A stretch of DNA of 64,000 nt, from contig CP087215.1 in NCBI GenBank assembly GCA_020912385.1, positions 2,232,001-2,296,000 on the forward strand, given 5' to 3'. This stretch comes from Neofusicoccum parvum (taxonomy: Eukaryota; Ascomycota; Dothideomycetes; Botryosphaeriales; Botryosphaeriaceae). A model generated the notes under the pieces. The model saw nothing but the letters and a program-made list of their open reading frames with translations. It was not told the origin of the DNA and ran no database searches. Both the position numbers and the translations under genes were made by a program. Below, one piece after another: positions 23,161 through 32,587 of the stretch (its first letter is position 1; each line of letters starts with the position of its first letter).

Positions 23161-23640
23161 CTAACCCATTTGAGAAGGCCAGGCCCTGCTAGTCCAGAAA
23201 CGGCGTGGCCGCAATTGGAGCTGTGTAGGCAGCAGCAGTGCAAGACATTTCATTTTGTTGTTCCCAGCCACGTCGGAGAGAGTTCCGGCAGCCTGGTTGA
23301 AGGATTCAGGATTGCCGAACGCAGCGCTCGCGATCGCCCGCCGAAATATAAGAAGTCCCAGATCGCCCGCGCCGTACACGAGTGCTGCAGCCTGCAAGGG
23401 CCCAACTCGTGTAGACGTGGCCCCCATCATGCATGAGGCCGGCGGCGTGGAGGAATGCAAGAGTCCGCAGAGAAACTCCGAACTCCGGGGGGCTGCGAAT
23501 CGGGGCCCACGATCGGGATCAACAGCTCGGATCGGTCCGCCGCCTAGCCCACGCCCAGTCATGCAACGTGCGCGTCGGCCTAACGAGTTGAGAAAGGCCA
23601 GACAGTTAGTCCGCTTCGCAGAAGCAAAAACAGCCATGAG
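23161..23640 (-). repeat. Decayed dispersed fragment, copy A (minus orientation)
   Basis: Read on the minus strand this stretch matches 55140-55520 in pieces. Both contain GATCCCGATCGTGGGCCCCG and then GGAGTTCGGA(A/G)TTTC; the translated blocks VDPDRGPRFAA, RAAG/QAAG-T/MLSD and RPRRF/WPRRF followed by a shared stop-TAG context also correspond. No intact gene is recognised in either copy. It lies directly upstream of the medium-chain reductase and may hold its promoter. Confidence 0.6.
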
Positions 23641-23704
23641 CCCATGCAAGGTGACATCCTTCCTGAGAAATACATCCTAATAAGCCTGCCGAGCTGCCAA
23701 GCGG

Positions 23705-24928
23705 ATGCGCCACATTGCTAGGCTTTCCAGTCTTGCCAGACAAAGAACCATCATCCCTCGGAATCCCACACTCTCTCCTCCTTCGAAGCGCTTTTCCATC
23801 GCCAACAACATGCCTCCCACCAACAGAGCAGCCTGGTTGACGGGCAAGCAGGTCCGGCCCCTGGAGGTCAAGTCTGCACCGTACACCAAACCGGGCCAGA
23901 ATGAGATCGTCGTCCAGGCTCGCGCCATCGCCGTCAATCCCGTGGATGCCATGAAGCAGGCCATGGGAGACATGATGATGGGCTGGATCAAGTACCCTTT
24001 CATTCTGGGCGACGACCTTGCCGGCGACGTGGTCGAGGTCGGTCCCGGCGTCACGCGCTTCCAGCCCGGCGACCGCGTCGTCGGCCACGCCGTCAGCATC
24101 GACAAGAGGAGCAACCGCGCGTGCGAAGGCGCCTTCCAGGAATACGTCGTCCTGCGCACCAACCTGGTCTCGCCCATCCCGGACTCCATGTCCTACGAGA
24201 CCGCCTGCGTGCTGCCGCTCTGCCTGTCCACCGCCTCCTGCGGCCTCTTCATGCAGGACTTCCTCGCGCTGCAGCACCCGACGCCCAAGACGCCGAGGAA
24301 CTCGACCGGCAAGACTCTACTAGTCTGGGGCGGCTCCACCAGCCTGGGCAGCAACGCCATCCAGCTGGCCGTCGCCGCCGGCTACGAGGTCATCACCACC
24401 GCCTCGCCCAAGAACTTCGACTACGTCACCAAACTCGGCGCCAGCAAGGTGTTTGACTATCGTAGCCCTGCCACTGTTGGCAAAATCATTGCCGCGCTCA
24501 AGGGCAAGCCGTCCGCGGGAGCCATCGCCATCGGGGACGGCTCCATGGAGGCCTGCATCGAGATCGTCGCTGCGTCCGAAGGCCGCAAGTTCATATCGCA
24601 GGCCAGTGTTCCCATGCCCGAGGAGATCCCTCCGAAAGGCTTTGGGCTGGTGTCTTTTATTGCATCTTTCCTGTGGTTCAATGTTTCCACCTTTGTCAAG
24701 TGCAAGGCGAAGGGCATAGGGGCCAAATTTATCTGGGGCGACGATCTCATGGCGAATGAGGTTGGAAGTGCTATTTACGAGCACTTTTTGCCGGATGCAC
24801 TGGCCTCAGGCAAGTACGTAGCGGCACCGGAGCCATATGTGGTTGGCAAGGGTTTGGAACATATTCAGGAAGCTCTGGATGTCGTCAAGAAGGGTGTTTC
24901 CGCCCGGAAGGTTGTTGTCACTTTGTAA
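23705..24928 (+). CDS. Medium-chain NAD(P)H dehydrogenase/enoyl-reductase-like protein (CipB-like)
   Basis: A single exon of 407 codons. The MDR GroES-like half carries NEIVVQARAIAVNPVDAMK, YPFILGDDLAGDVVEVGPGV and FQPGDRVVGHAV. The cofactor half carries LLVWGGSTSLGSNAIQLAVAAGYEVITTAS. The zinc-ligand cysteines of true alcohol dehydrogenases are not evident, so a zinc-free quinone/enoyl reductase type is likelier. Fungal relatives usually start near the in-frame ATG at 23810 (MPPTNRAAWL); the extra 35 residues (MRHIARLSSLARQRT and on) are basic, lack acidic residues and look like a mitochondrial presequence. It may reduce a double bond or carbonyl in the cluster product, or act as a trans reductase, but a housekeeping role is equally possible. 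Confidence 0.85.
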   Translation: MRHIARLSSLARQRTIIPRNPTLSPPSKRFSIANNMPPTNRAAWLTGKQVRPLEVKSAPYTKPGQNEIVVQARAIAVNPVDAMKQAMGDMMMGWIKYPFILGDDLAGDVVEVGPGVTRFQPGDRVVGHAVSIDKRSNRACEGAFQEYVVLRTNLVSPIPDSMSYETACVLPLCLSTASCGLFMQDFLALQHPTPKTPRNSTGKTLLVWGGSTSLGSNAIQLAVAAGYEVITTASPKNFDYVTKLGASKVFDYRSPATVGKIIAALKGKPSAGAIAIGDGSMEACIEIVAASEGRKFISQASVPMPEEIPPKGFGLVSFIASFLWFNVSTFVKCKAKGIGAKFIWGDDLMANEVGSAIYEHFLPDALASGKYVAAPEPYVVGKGLEHIQEALDVVKKGVSARKVVVTL

Positions 24929-25500
24929 CTTACTTCTGTGTTTGCATTTGAAACAATTCCCCAATACGATAGTCGTTGCTTGATGATAGAGAGAATTACG
25001 TTGTTTATTTAGTAATTGAACTTCATACCAAGATCTCATTGGGTGTCTACTGCATCTTCAACTTCCGATCAGACGAGGAGCGGTCTAATTGGCTTTCATG
25101 CAAAGATGGTATACCGCCACCTATAGCAGAAAGTAAAGAAGATAATGCGGTACGGGTTTCACGTTTTCTACCTTCACGAGCCCTCTTCCCAGACGTAAAA
25201 CATATTTTGAAGTTGTGCCTGTGTTCTGCACGGTCGGCGTTACGTGGATTTCTCACTGCAGCTATAGGATTCGAGCCGTGTTCCGGCAGAAACTCCGAAA
25301 TTACACAGAAAGTCCGGTGCCACCAACATAACCAGAGATCAGAGGAGCAACTGATGCGCCGACAGCTATTATAGACCATTATTCCCATTCTGGCCCTGAT
25401 GGTATATAAACTCCAAACGGGGACAGCAAAGTCCAGTTTTCCAACCAATACATTGACTTTACATCCTCTCTCGACTCTCTCTCGTCAATAACATAACATC
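24929..25500. promoter_or_regulatory. Spacer with promoter of the 198-aa orphan gene
   Basis: A clear TATA box (GGTATATAAA, 25401-25410) lies about 90 bases before ATG 25501, and the leader is CT-rich. Bases 25235-25310 contain, on the minus strand, a short piece related to the dispersed fragment at 55.1 kb (shared AGCTGCAGT and CCACG-AACGCCGACC). Confidence 0.55.
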
Positions 25501-26097
25501 ATGGCATCTACCGCTGTACCCATCTCCAGCCACCCGTCCTCAATCCCTACCATCGAAACAACCGAGACTGCCAAGCCTGCCAGATGGGGACCCCGATGGA
25601 GCCCTGAAGCCGTTGCCAGCTCCATCGAACAATACGCCAAAGAGACTGGCTGGGTCGAGGGCACAGTTTGGCAATGGTCGCAAACCCAAACGACTGAGGA
25701 TGACATCGTCTTCCACACTGCGCTCGACGTCATGGCCGCCACCCTCCACAGGACGAAGACGATCCTAATCCACTCGGAGCCATTCAACGCTCAGCACTCA
25801 ACCGCCATTGCTGCTGAAATCAAGAACGTGGAGAGGACGATGGGGCTGCTGCTGCACCAGTTCACTCTCATTCGGCCGCTCGAGACTCCTCTCCAGGCCT
25901 TCAACGTCGGTGTCGGCATGGAGGAGCATTACAATCTCTTTGTCAAGTTTGAGAACGCGGCCAAAGCGAAGCTGTCGGAGCCTGGATTGAGCGAGGCAGT
26001 CCAGGCATTTGATTCCCTGGACAAGATGTTCATAGACACAGTCACACTCTTCAAGGGTGCGGCACCTGGGGAGCCGGTGGAAAGACCTGCTGCGTAG
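25501..26097 (+). CDS. Conserved-looking hypothetical protein, 198 aa
   Basis: An intronless frame with ATG in good context directly after a CT-rich leader and a TATA box at the expected distance. The family is not recognised. The protein is soluble and mostly helical-looking, with a Ser/Thr/Pro-rich N-terminus and no signal peptide, membrane segment or obvious catalytic motif. Notable segments are EQYAKETGWVEGTVWQWSQT and IVFHTALDVMAATLHRTKTI. It sits among cluster genes between the reductase and the MFS pump, so co-regulation is plausible. Coding status rests on length, start context and GC bias. Confidence 0.65.
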   Translation: MASTAVPISSHPSSIPTIETTETAKPARWGPRWSPEAVASSIEQYAKETGWVEGTVWQWSQTQTTEDDIVFHTALDVMAATLHRTKTILIHSEPFNAQHSTAIAAEIKNVERTMGLLLHQFTLIRPLETPLQAFNVGVGMEEHYNLFVKFENAAKAKLSEPGLSEAVQAFDSLDKMFIDTVTLFKGAAPGEPVERPAA

Positions 26098-26635
26098 GCT
26101 GTCAATTTGTTCTGGGACTTACTGGATATCAACTGCTATTATTCTCATCACAGTTGCTGTCATTACCCGTAGTTACTGCGTTCAATCTCACGGACCACTC
26201 CTGCTTACCTGACTCAAACTGGTCTTCTGAATTTATTTCTTATGTCTTATGCAAGCGAAAAGGGCCATAACTGAAAGAATAATCCATTCCACTCAGATCA
26301 AGTTAATAATTTCACATCAGTCGTGGGTAATTTATTCTCTGACGGGCTAACGTCATTAAATGCAAGTACAATAACTGGTCAACAACTTCGAGCTGCGTTT
26401 GTGTCCTACAGTGAAGATTTCATGGTCATGCTCTTCCACACATTGTTCACCAAATAGCATATCATTGAATCGGCTATACTGATTTATTGAAGGATCATAA
26501 GATCCCGTCGCATGGTTGAAATCATTTCCGTTTCAAGTTCTTTTCCTCGCTTTGTAAAGCCTCCACTTCTGGAGAAAACACTTTGGTGTATCAAGCTCTC
26601 ACTCCTCTTTTCCGTAAACGAAACTCCGTGTTGCA
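26098..26635. other. Convergent spacer
   Basis: About 540 AT-rich bases between the convergent orphan gene and the MFS gene. Only chance ORFs are present; it should hold both 3' untranslated regions. Confidence 0.4.
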
Positions 26636-28674
26636 TCATTTACCCCCCTTCTGCCTCACATCTTTCCAGCCCATCAGATACGATACAAATAAGCCGGTTA
26701 ACGCTGTTGCTGTTGCCAAATAAAACGTTCGGCTGACACTCTCGCTGTAAGCCTTCAGCAAATCCGGCAGCTCCTCAGGGGACACTATGTTCCTCATGGC
26801 CGTCGAGCCAGCAGCAATGATGGCGCTTGCATCCACGGTTGGTGCATACTCTCTAATGGTCGTCTTCAAACTGTTTGTGAAGATGGTCTGGGCAACGACG
26901 GTCATGAGCGCGCCACCAAAGTTTTGGCAGAAGACGAAAGTGGACATAGCCGTGGGAATTTGAACAGGCTGCAGAGTGTTCTGGACGGCAACCATTGGCT
27001 ATACACATGAGGTGTTAACATAATGAACAACATAATATCTGCTGATAGCTTACCATTGGCAGGGCAAGCCCCCGACCTGTACCTGATAGAAGCTGGAAAC
27101 CAACCAACTGGGCCATAGTGGTCGATGGCGACACGAGAGTCAAGAGTCCGGACCCGATGGAGTTGAAGGCATTACCTGCGAGGATGAATGGCAGGTAGTA
27201 CCCGAACCTCTGCACTGGTGAACTGTCAACGGCATTCTCAACACTGGACTAGTCATGGAGTACTTACCAAGCCTTCCGACTAGTAGCGTAAACACGACTT
27301 GTGTCAATATTGTAGGCAGGAAATGAATGCCACTTTGCAAAGGCGTGTCCGCACGGACGCCTTGGAAATATAGCGGGAGGTAATAGGCAGTGACGAATAC
27401 CGTTCCTGAAAGCAAAAGTATGGTGCAGCAACTGGCCCACACGATCCTCACCCGCAACATAGAAAACGGAATCATGGCGGAATCGCCCTTGTGATAGTTC
27501 CAAACACAGAAGATGATGAACATCACAGCCGCACCGCAGAAAAGACCGATGACCTCTGGGCTGTTCCAAGGATGGCGGTTGCCTGCAAACTCCAGCGCGA
27601 GAAACATCTGGATAGCGGCAGGTGCGAAAAGAGCAAACCCGATGAGGTCAAATTCCGACAGAGGCTTGCGAAGGACTACGCGCCAGTCCGGTTTGGGTAT
27701 GTGGTCGGGGATGTTAACCCACAATAAAACAAGACCGAGAAGACCGCCGATTGGGAGGTTGATATAGAAGCCTATTGAACATCAGCAAAAGGAGTCTGAG
27801 TGCGGAACGGTTCCCTTACACCAGCGCCATGATGCATATTCAGTGATAGCTCCGCCAATAAGAGGGCCTGCAGCTGCACCCAGATTTCCAACTACAATGA
27901 TCAGCCAGCTGTGGAGGGTAGCTACTAGCAGAGTTTACTTACACGCCATCATGAATCCCAGCGAGCCTTAATGTTGTCAGCGGTCAGCGGCTGAAATTTC
28001 CTTTTGAAAAAGCACTTACCTGGTCGGCGCCGGGGCTCAACGCAGGAGTTAAGAATTGTAAATCCGCCATTCATCAGGCCGGCTCCGCCAATACCAGCCA
28101 CAGCTCGGCCAAGAATGAGCATCATAGATGACTGTGCTGCACCACAAAGTGCAGAGCCGAGCTCAAAAATGGTGAAGAACCCAAGGAAGAGAATCTGCGG
28201 AGGATCAGAAAGCCGTTCCTGCAAGTTCGATGATGAGTATACCTTTGAATTGAGCCGAGCGTACATTTTTCCGGTCAAAGGCTGCAGAGAAGCGCTGGTA
28301 CTCAGATCAGAATGATGACGAACCTTTGGGAGAACGGGTATTACCAAACAAGCTGATACGCACTGCCGTACCAGCCAACATCAAGGAGAGAGTTGAAGTC
28401 ATCGGTAATGTATGGAATAGCCTGAAGAAGAATGTAAGCCAGGCCGTGGCATCTCCTTCAGGAAGCTTACCGTTGAGAGAATAGACATGTCGAGCATCAT
28501 CAAGAAGTAGACTACGGTGAAAGAGCCAATGATTGCCATAAGCTTTAGGCCGTCAAGGTACTCCTTCTCCGGCTCCTTTAGTGGTGTTTCTGTTTTGACT
28601 GAAACATCAGTAGATTCTTCGTCGCTGCCAGCGAAGACTGCAGCCTCCTTGCTGAGCTCCGCCTCATTGCTCAT
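26636..28674 (-). CDS. MFS multidrug/toxin efflux transporter (14-TM type), in frame with upstream monooxygenase
   Basis: The first family-like methionine is at 28674 ([20 protein letters not shown]). An acidic cytosolic segment follows, then TM1 ([20 protein letters not shown]) and [20 protein letters not shown], typical of fungal DHA-type exporters. Motif C-like [16 protein letters not shown] is present. The frame can be followed through about six short introns (first 28422-28470) to TGA 26636, ending [12 protein letters not shown]. Such pumps export fungal secondary metabolites and give self-protection. No stop codon separates this frame from the FAD monooxygenase ending just upstream, and there is no intergenic spacer, so the two may be made as one protein. 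Exact splicing around 28200-28350 is uncertain. Confidence 0.88.
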
Positions 28675-30087
28675 CTCGGGGTGCAATACCTTGACATCAG
28701 GACCAGCAGGCCCAAGATGCACATCCATCTTTTTCTCAAACTGATCCAAAGCATCTCCAGCCATGGCGTCTGTGTCGTAGTGCCAGATCTTGTGCGAACG
28801 GGATTCAATTTCATGTGCAATCTTCTTGTAATCGCGGCCGCAATGCGGGTTTTGCCACTCGTACACCTCACCGATAGTACGGCTACTATCTACAAGCCAC
28901 TGTGAACGTTCGTAGCGCACATCATTGTAGACCTCGAGAGCAGCTCGGAGACTAGCGGTCTTGTTTGTCTGACAGTGATGCGCAGCAGCTTCTAGCAGTA
29001 CAGCGAGAGCAAGGCAGTCCTCAATACCGCAACCCGCGCCGGCACCATGATGGGGTGTTGAGGCGTGGGCAGCATCGCCTGCAAGGCAAAGGAGGCCAGA
29101 TACATATGTTGGAACAGGGTAGTCGTGCGTGTCGAACACGGCCCACTTATCGAGTTGTTCCGGCAGCAGGTCCATGATAGTTCTCACTACGGGGCTGAAG
29201 GTTGCGAAGCCATGGATAGCCTCGCTCTTGGTTGCTGGTGCAATGAGCTTGCCATCCGGAGCGTGCCAGTCGTCGGGATCTGTGACGAAGGCCACGACAT
29301 TGAGAAGTGTTCCGAGAGCAACGGGAAACGTCAGGGCGTGCGCGTTGGGCCCGAGATGCATGAGACGGGTTGAGGTTCTCCATTCGCCAAGTGCAGCCCT
29401 GGCCTTTTCCATCGGGACCAGGCCGCGGATGGCGTACTTGTGGCTGTAAGATGGGTTGGAGGCGGGGTGGCTTTCGCCCAGCATGATCTGGCGCAGCTTC
29501 GACCGAATGCCGTCGCACCCGACAACTGGCTAAGTCAGTGCGATGTTCCTGGAGGTGGTGAAGAGTCTATTCCACTTACCAACATCTGCCTCTGCACTCG
29601 TGCCATCACGAAACAGAAGAACGGTTTTCTGGTTGTCGCCGCCCTCGAGCACCGAAACAAGCTCTTTCTCGAACTCGACCTTTTCCTCCGGTACCAGGCA
29701 GACCAGTTCTTCCAAGAAGTCGGGACGGCGGCAGCCTTCAAATCCCCTTTCCCCGAGATAGAGTCTGAGAATTGTCTCCTCGTGGGTGTCGTCGGGGTTT
29801 GCCCTGTCCCAGTTGTAACCATCGACGTAGTTGAACCAGTCTTCGGTGTTCTGGGTTGCAACTTTTCTGAAGGCAGCGTGAATCCGAGGATCCAAAGTCT
29901 TCATGGCACGCTCTGCATTGGGAGTGAACCCAATGCCGGCACCAATCTCACGGAAGCTGCGCGCTCGCTCGTAGATCGTGAAGTTGACATTGCGGCGGAG
30001 CAGACCGATGGCCAGAGTTAGTCCGGTGATGCCACCACCAACGATGGCAACAGTCACCGGCCCTTCATGTTGTGGCATTGACGCCAT
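28675..30087 (-). CDS. FAD-dependent monooxygenase (salicylate-hydroxylase/azaphilone type), frame continues into MFS transporter
   Basis: ATG 30087 (MASMPQHEGPVTVAIVGGGI) gives the N-terminal GxGxxG FAD motif (VGGGITGLTLAIGLLRR). One intron of about 55 nt (about 29523-29577) restores VGCDGIRSKLRQIMLG, the DG motif. The GD motif is LCLAGDAAHASTPHHGAGAG. About 450 residues to the junction is the full usual length. Relatives carry out hydroxylating dearomatisation of aryl aldehydes, the step that creates the azaphilone pyranoquinone. After the normal C-terminal region (HKIWHYDTDAMAGDALDQFE) the frame runs on without a stop into the transporter's first residues at 28674. It is divergent from the acyltransferase, with a shared 552-bp promoter. 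Confidence 0.9.
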
Positions 30088-30639
30088 GAGTACTGATGAG
30101 AGGGAGTTGCGGATGTTGTTTGCTGGCGGTGACTCAATTGACGTGTGCAGGTCATGCACTTGACAGCGCGTGACGCAGGGTGACGGAGAAGGCACAGGTA
30201 GGGACACTCGGATAGAAGAGCGGAACAGCCAAGTCTGTGCGTGCTGGCCCTTTATTTCAGAGCTTTCGCGCCATGTGTGCCGCCTGGGGAGCTAGCAGTG
30301 GGGCACCGCTTTCTGTCAGGTGATCTGACTCAGCCCAGCGGGATAACTCGCGGCCCCGGCAATGATTCGATCTCTGGACATCCTGCAGTAAATGGCAATC
30401 GTGCGGCTGAAACTGCACTTTGCTGTTGTGTTCTTCCGACGATGGTTGGCCCGCTCGGAGTTTCGGACTTTCTGTTGGACCAAAGCTTCGCCGCCAGTTT
30501 CCCCCCTCGGACAATGTGAATGCTCAGGAACACAAGCCGCTCGACGAGCTGGATTCAACAATATCGATATAGTCATCGAGTTCTGTCCATATGCTCTGGG
30601 CCTCAGCATTTGCATTCGCTCTCATATCCACTTTTCACT
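30088..30639. promoter_or_regulatory. Divergent promoter, monooxygenase/pump and acyltransferase
   Basis: A 552-bp region between two divergent start codons. It contains two close CGGA units (CTCGGAG at 30454-30460 and TTCGGAC at 30462-30468). The 11-mer GAGTTTCGGAC at 30458-30468 recurs in the promoter of the second FSH hydrolase. CGG triplets are the usual core of Zn2Cys6 activator sites. Confidence 0.45.
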
Positions 30640-32007
30640 ATGGCGGACTTCACACGGAGCGAGGATGTCCTTGGCCAATTTCCCCAGCTAAAAACGTACA
30701 ATCACGGAGTGTCCCTGTTCCCGATGCGAAACGGGCTTACACGAGAGACAATCGTCAATGCGCTGGAAGACGCCACTGCCAAAATCATCGCCAAGATTCC
30801 GTGGATCGCAGGACAAGTTGTGCATGAGCCCGGGGAGGAGGGCACATCAGGCATTCTGAGAATGGCGCCCTGGCCCAAAAACGCACCGCCAAACAAGCTC
30901 CTGAAAGTCAAGGACTGCTCCGAAATTCTTCCCGCATACGAGGAGATGCTTGCTGCAGATGCCCCGTTCTCGATGCTGGACGGCGAAGTAATCTGCCCCT
31001 TTCCAGGATTCCCTCTGCCGTACGACACGGCGGTAATCGGGCCCGCACCAGTCACGATGTTGCAAGTCAGCTTCGTCAAGGGTGGCTTCCTCTTGACCTA
31101 CAGCAACCAGCACAACATGATGGACGGCACGGGCCTCTTCACCTTCATCACGCTCGTCTCCGACGCCCTCCGCGGCGTGGACTTCCCCGACGACATCATC
31201 AAGGCCGCCAACCAAGACCCCCGGGACGTCATCCGGCTGCTGGACCCCTACGAGCCCATGCGCGACCATACGTACCTCCTCAAGCCCGCGGACGCGCAGC
31301 CGGTGGCCCCGCGCGCCTCGCCGAAGTGGGCCTACTTCCGCTTCCACAAGGAAAAAGTGCCCGAGATCAAGAAGCTCGCCGAGGACCCGGCCGGCTTCGA
31401 CCCAGCCGTGCCGTTCATCTCGGCCAACGACGCGCTGTGCGCGCTGTTCTGGCAGCGGCTGGCCGCGGTGCGCATGGCAACCGGGCTGGCCCCGTCGGCC
31501 GTGTCCAAGTTCAGCCGCGCGCTCGACTGCCGGCCGGCCGTGGGCGCGTCGCCCGGCTACCTGGGCCAGATGGTGTACCAGTCGGCGACGCGGCTGGCCT
31601 TCCAGGAGCTGGTCGACCTGCCGCTGTCGGCCGTGGCCTCGCGCCTGCGCCGCGACCTCGACGACGTCAACAACGAGTTCGCCGTCCGCAGCTACGCCTC
31701 CTTCGTCGCCGGCGTCAAGGACAAGTCGCAGCTGCTGTACGCCGGCGGCCTGAACCCCGTCACCGATGTCGGCCACTCGTCCATGATGAATGCGAAGGTG
31801 AACGGGTTCGATTTCGGCGTCTTGGGTAAGCCGGATCTCGGGAGGCGGCCGAAATTGGCGCCTCTGGCGGGAGTGTTCTACATTTATCCGCCGGAGACTA
31901 GCGGTGATCTGCTATTGTTACTGTGTTTGCCTGAGATGGAACTGCAGGGGTTAAGAGATGATCCGGAGTGGAGTCAATGTACTTCTATGATTGAAGAAAA
32001 GTGGTGA
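30640..32007 (+). CDS. BAHD-like acyltransferase (trichothecene 3-O-acetyltransferase family)
   Basis: An intronless frame from ATG 30640 (MADFTRSEDVLGQFPQLKTY), 455 residues; an upstream in-frame ATG at 30520 lies in the likely leader. The catalytic HxxxD is HNMMD in SNQHNMMDGTGLF. The second family motif, usually DFGWG, appears as DFGVLG near residue 395. FISANDALCALFWQRL is typical of fungal members. Enzymes of this type in azaphilone clusters transfer a polyketide acyl chain, often from the highly reducing PKS, to a hydroxyl of the pyranoquinone. It lies beside the NR-PKS and is divergent from the monooxygenase, supporting that role. Confidence 0.88.
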   Translation: MADFTRSEDVLGQFPQLKTYNHGVSLFPMRNGLTRETIVNALEDATAKIIAKIPWIAGQVVHEPGEEGTSGILRMAPWPKNAPPNKLLKVKDCSEILPAYEEMLAADAPFSMLDGEVICPFPGFPLPYDTAVIGPAPVTMLQVSFVKGGFLLTYSNQHNMMDGTGLFTFITLVSDALRGVDFPDDIIKAANQDPRDVIRLLDPYEPMRDHTYLLKPADAQPVAPRASPKWAYFRFHKEKVPEIKKLAEDPAGFDPAVPFISANDALCALFWQRLAAVRMATGLAPSAVSKFSRALDCRPAVGASPGYLGQMVYQSATRLAFQELVDLPLSAVASRLRRDLDDVNNEFAVRSYASFVAGVKDKSQLLYAGGLNPVTDVGHSSMMNAKVNGFDFGVLGKPDLGRRPKLAPLAGVFYIYPPETSGDLLLLLCLPEMELQGLRDDPEWSQCTSMIEEKW

Positions 32008-32191
32008 GGGGGGTCTCTGGAGCATGAGTCTTATGCATATGGATTTGTGTTCATTTTTCCTGCTTGTGCAATGGCGGTAGGGCAGAGTCTTGAAATCTAA
32101 AGAAAAGAGCCGTTGAAATACACTTTATACTTGTTCAACATGAACAAGAAATATTTTCTCTTGCCCTCCACCTGATAACGAAACTAAAAAG

Positions 32192-32449
32192 ATGTCAGCT
32201 AATTTGCCAAGGGATGAGCACCATATGTACCGAAGAGGAGATATCGTCCTGCTGTTATCTGCTCCGCGGAGAGCACGGAATACAGCTGAGCTCGGGTGCA
32301 TTGTAAATGGAGAGACACCTGCTTCGACTGTAGGAGATGCGTCTGCCCCAGAGAATTATCCTTCTGCCGGGACTACCGTCAATGAAATAGAGATAATACC
32401 TCTAGGAGAGTTCCTCGATGATGCTGGTTGCAATAATAGAAAAATCTAA
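32192..32449 (+). pseudogene. N-terminal relic of a second BTB-family gene
   Basis: This 85-codon frame aligns by eye with the start of the BTB protein encoded at 17987. Both share MS-NL--DE, RGD followed by V/I-L-LS, an AE, a G-AS--E block, NE followed by I, and E-LDD in order and spacing. It ends in a stop before any BTB domain, and nothing resembling the BTB core follows before the NR-PKS 3' end at 32588. It is a truncated paralogue of the gene broken by the LINE. Confidence 0.6.
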
Positions 32450-32587
32450 TATGGCTAAGAGATTATGAAGATATCAAAACAGACTGAACGCAAGAAAAAT
32501 AGGACAAGTACTTAGGACAACCTAGCGCCGACTAATCTAACTAGACTATACCTAACAACCTAAGAGCCAAAACAGCGCGAAACTGAC

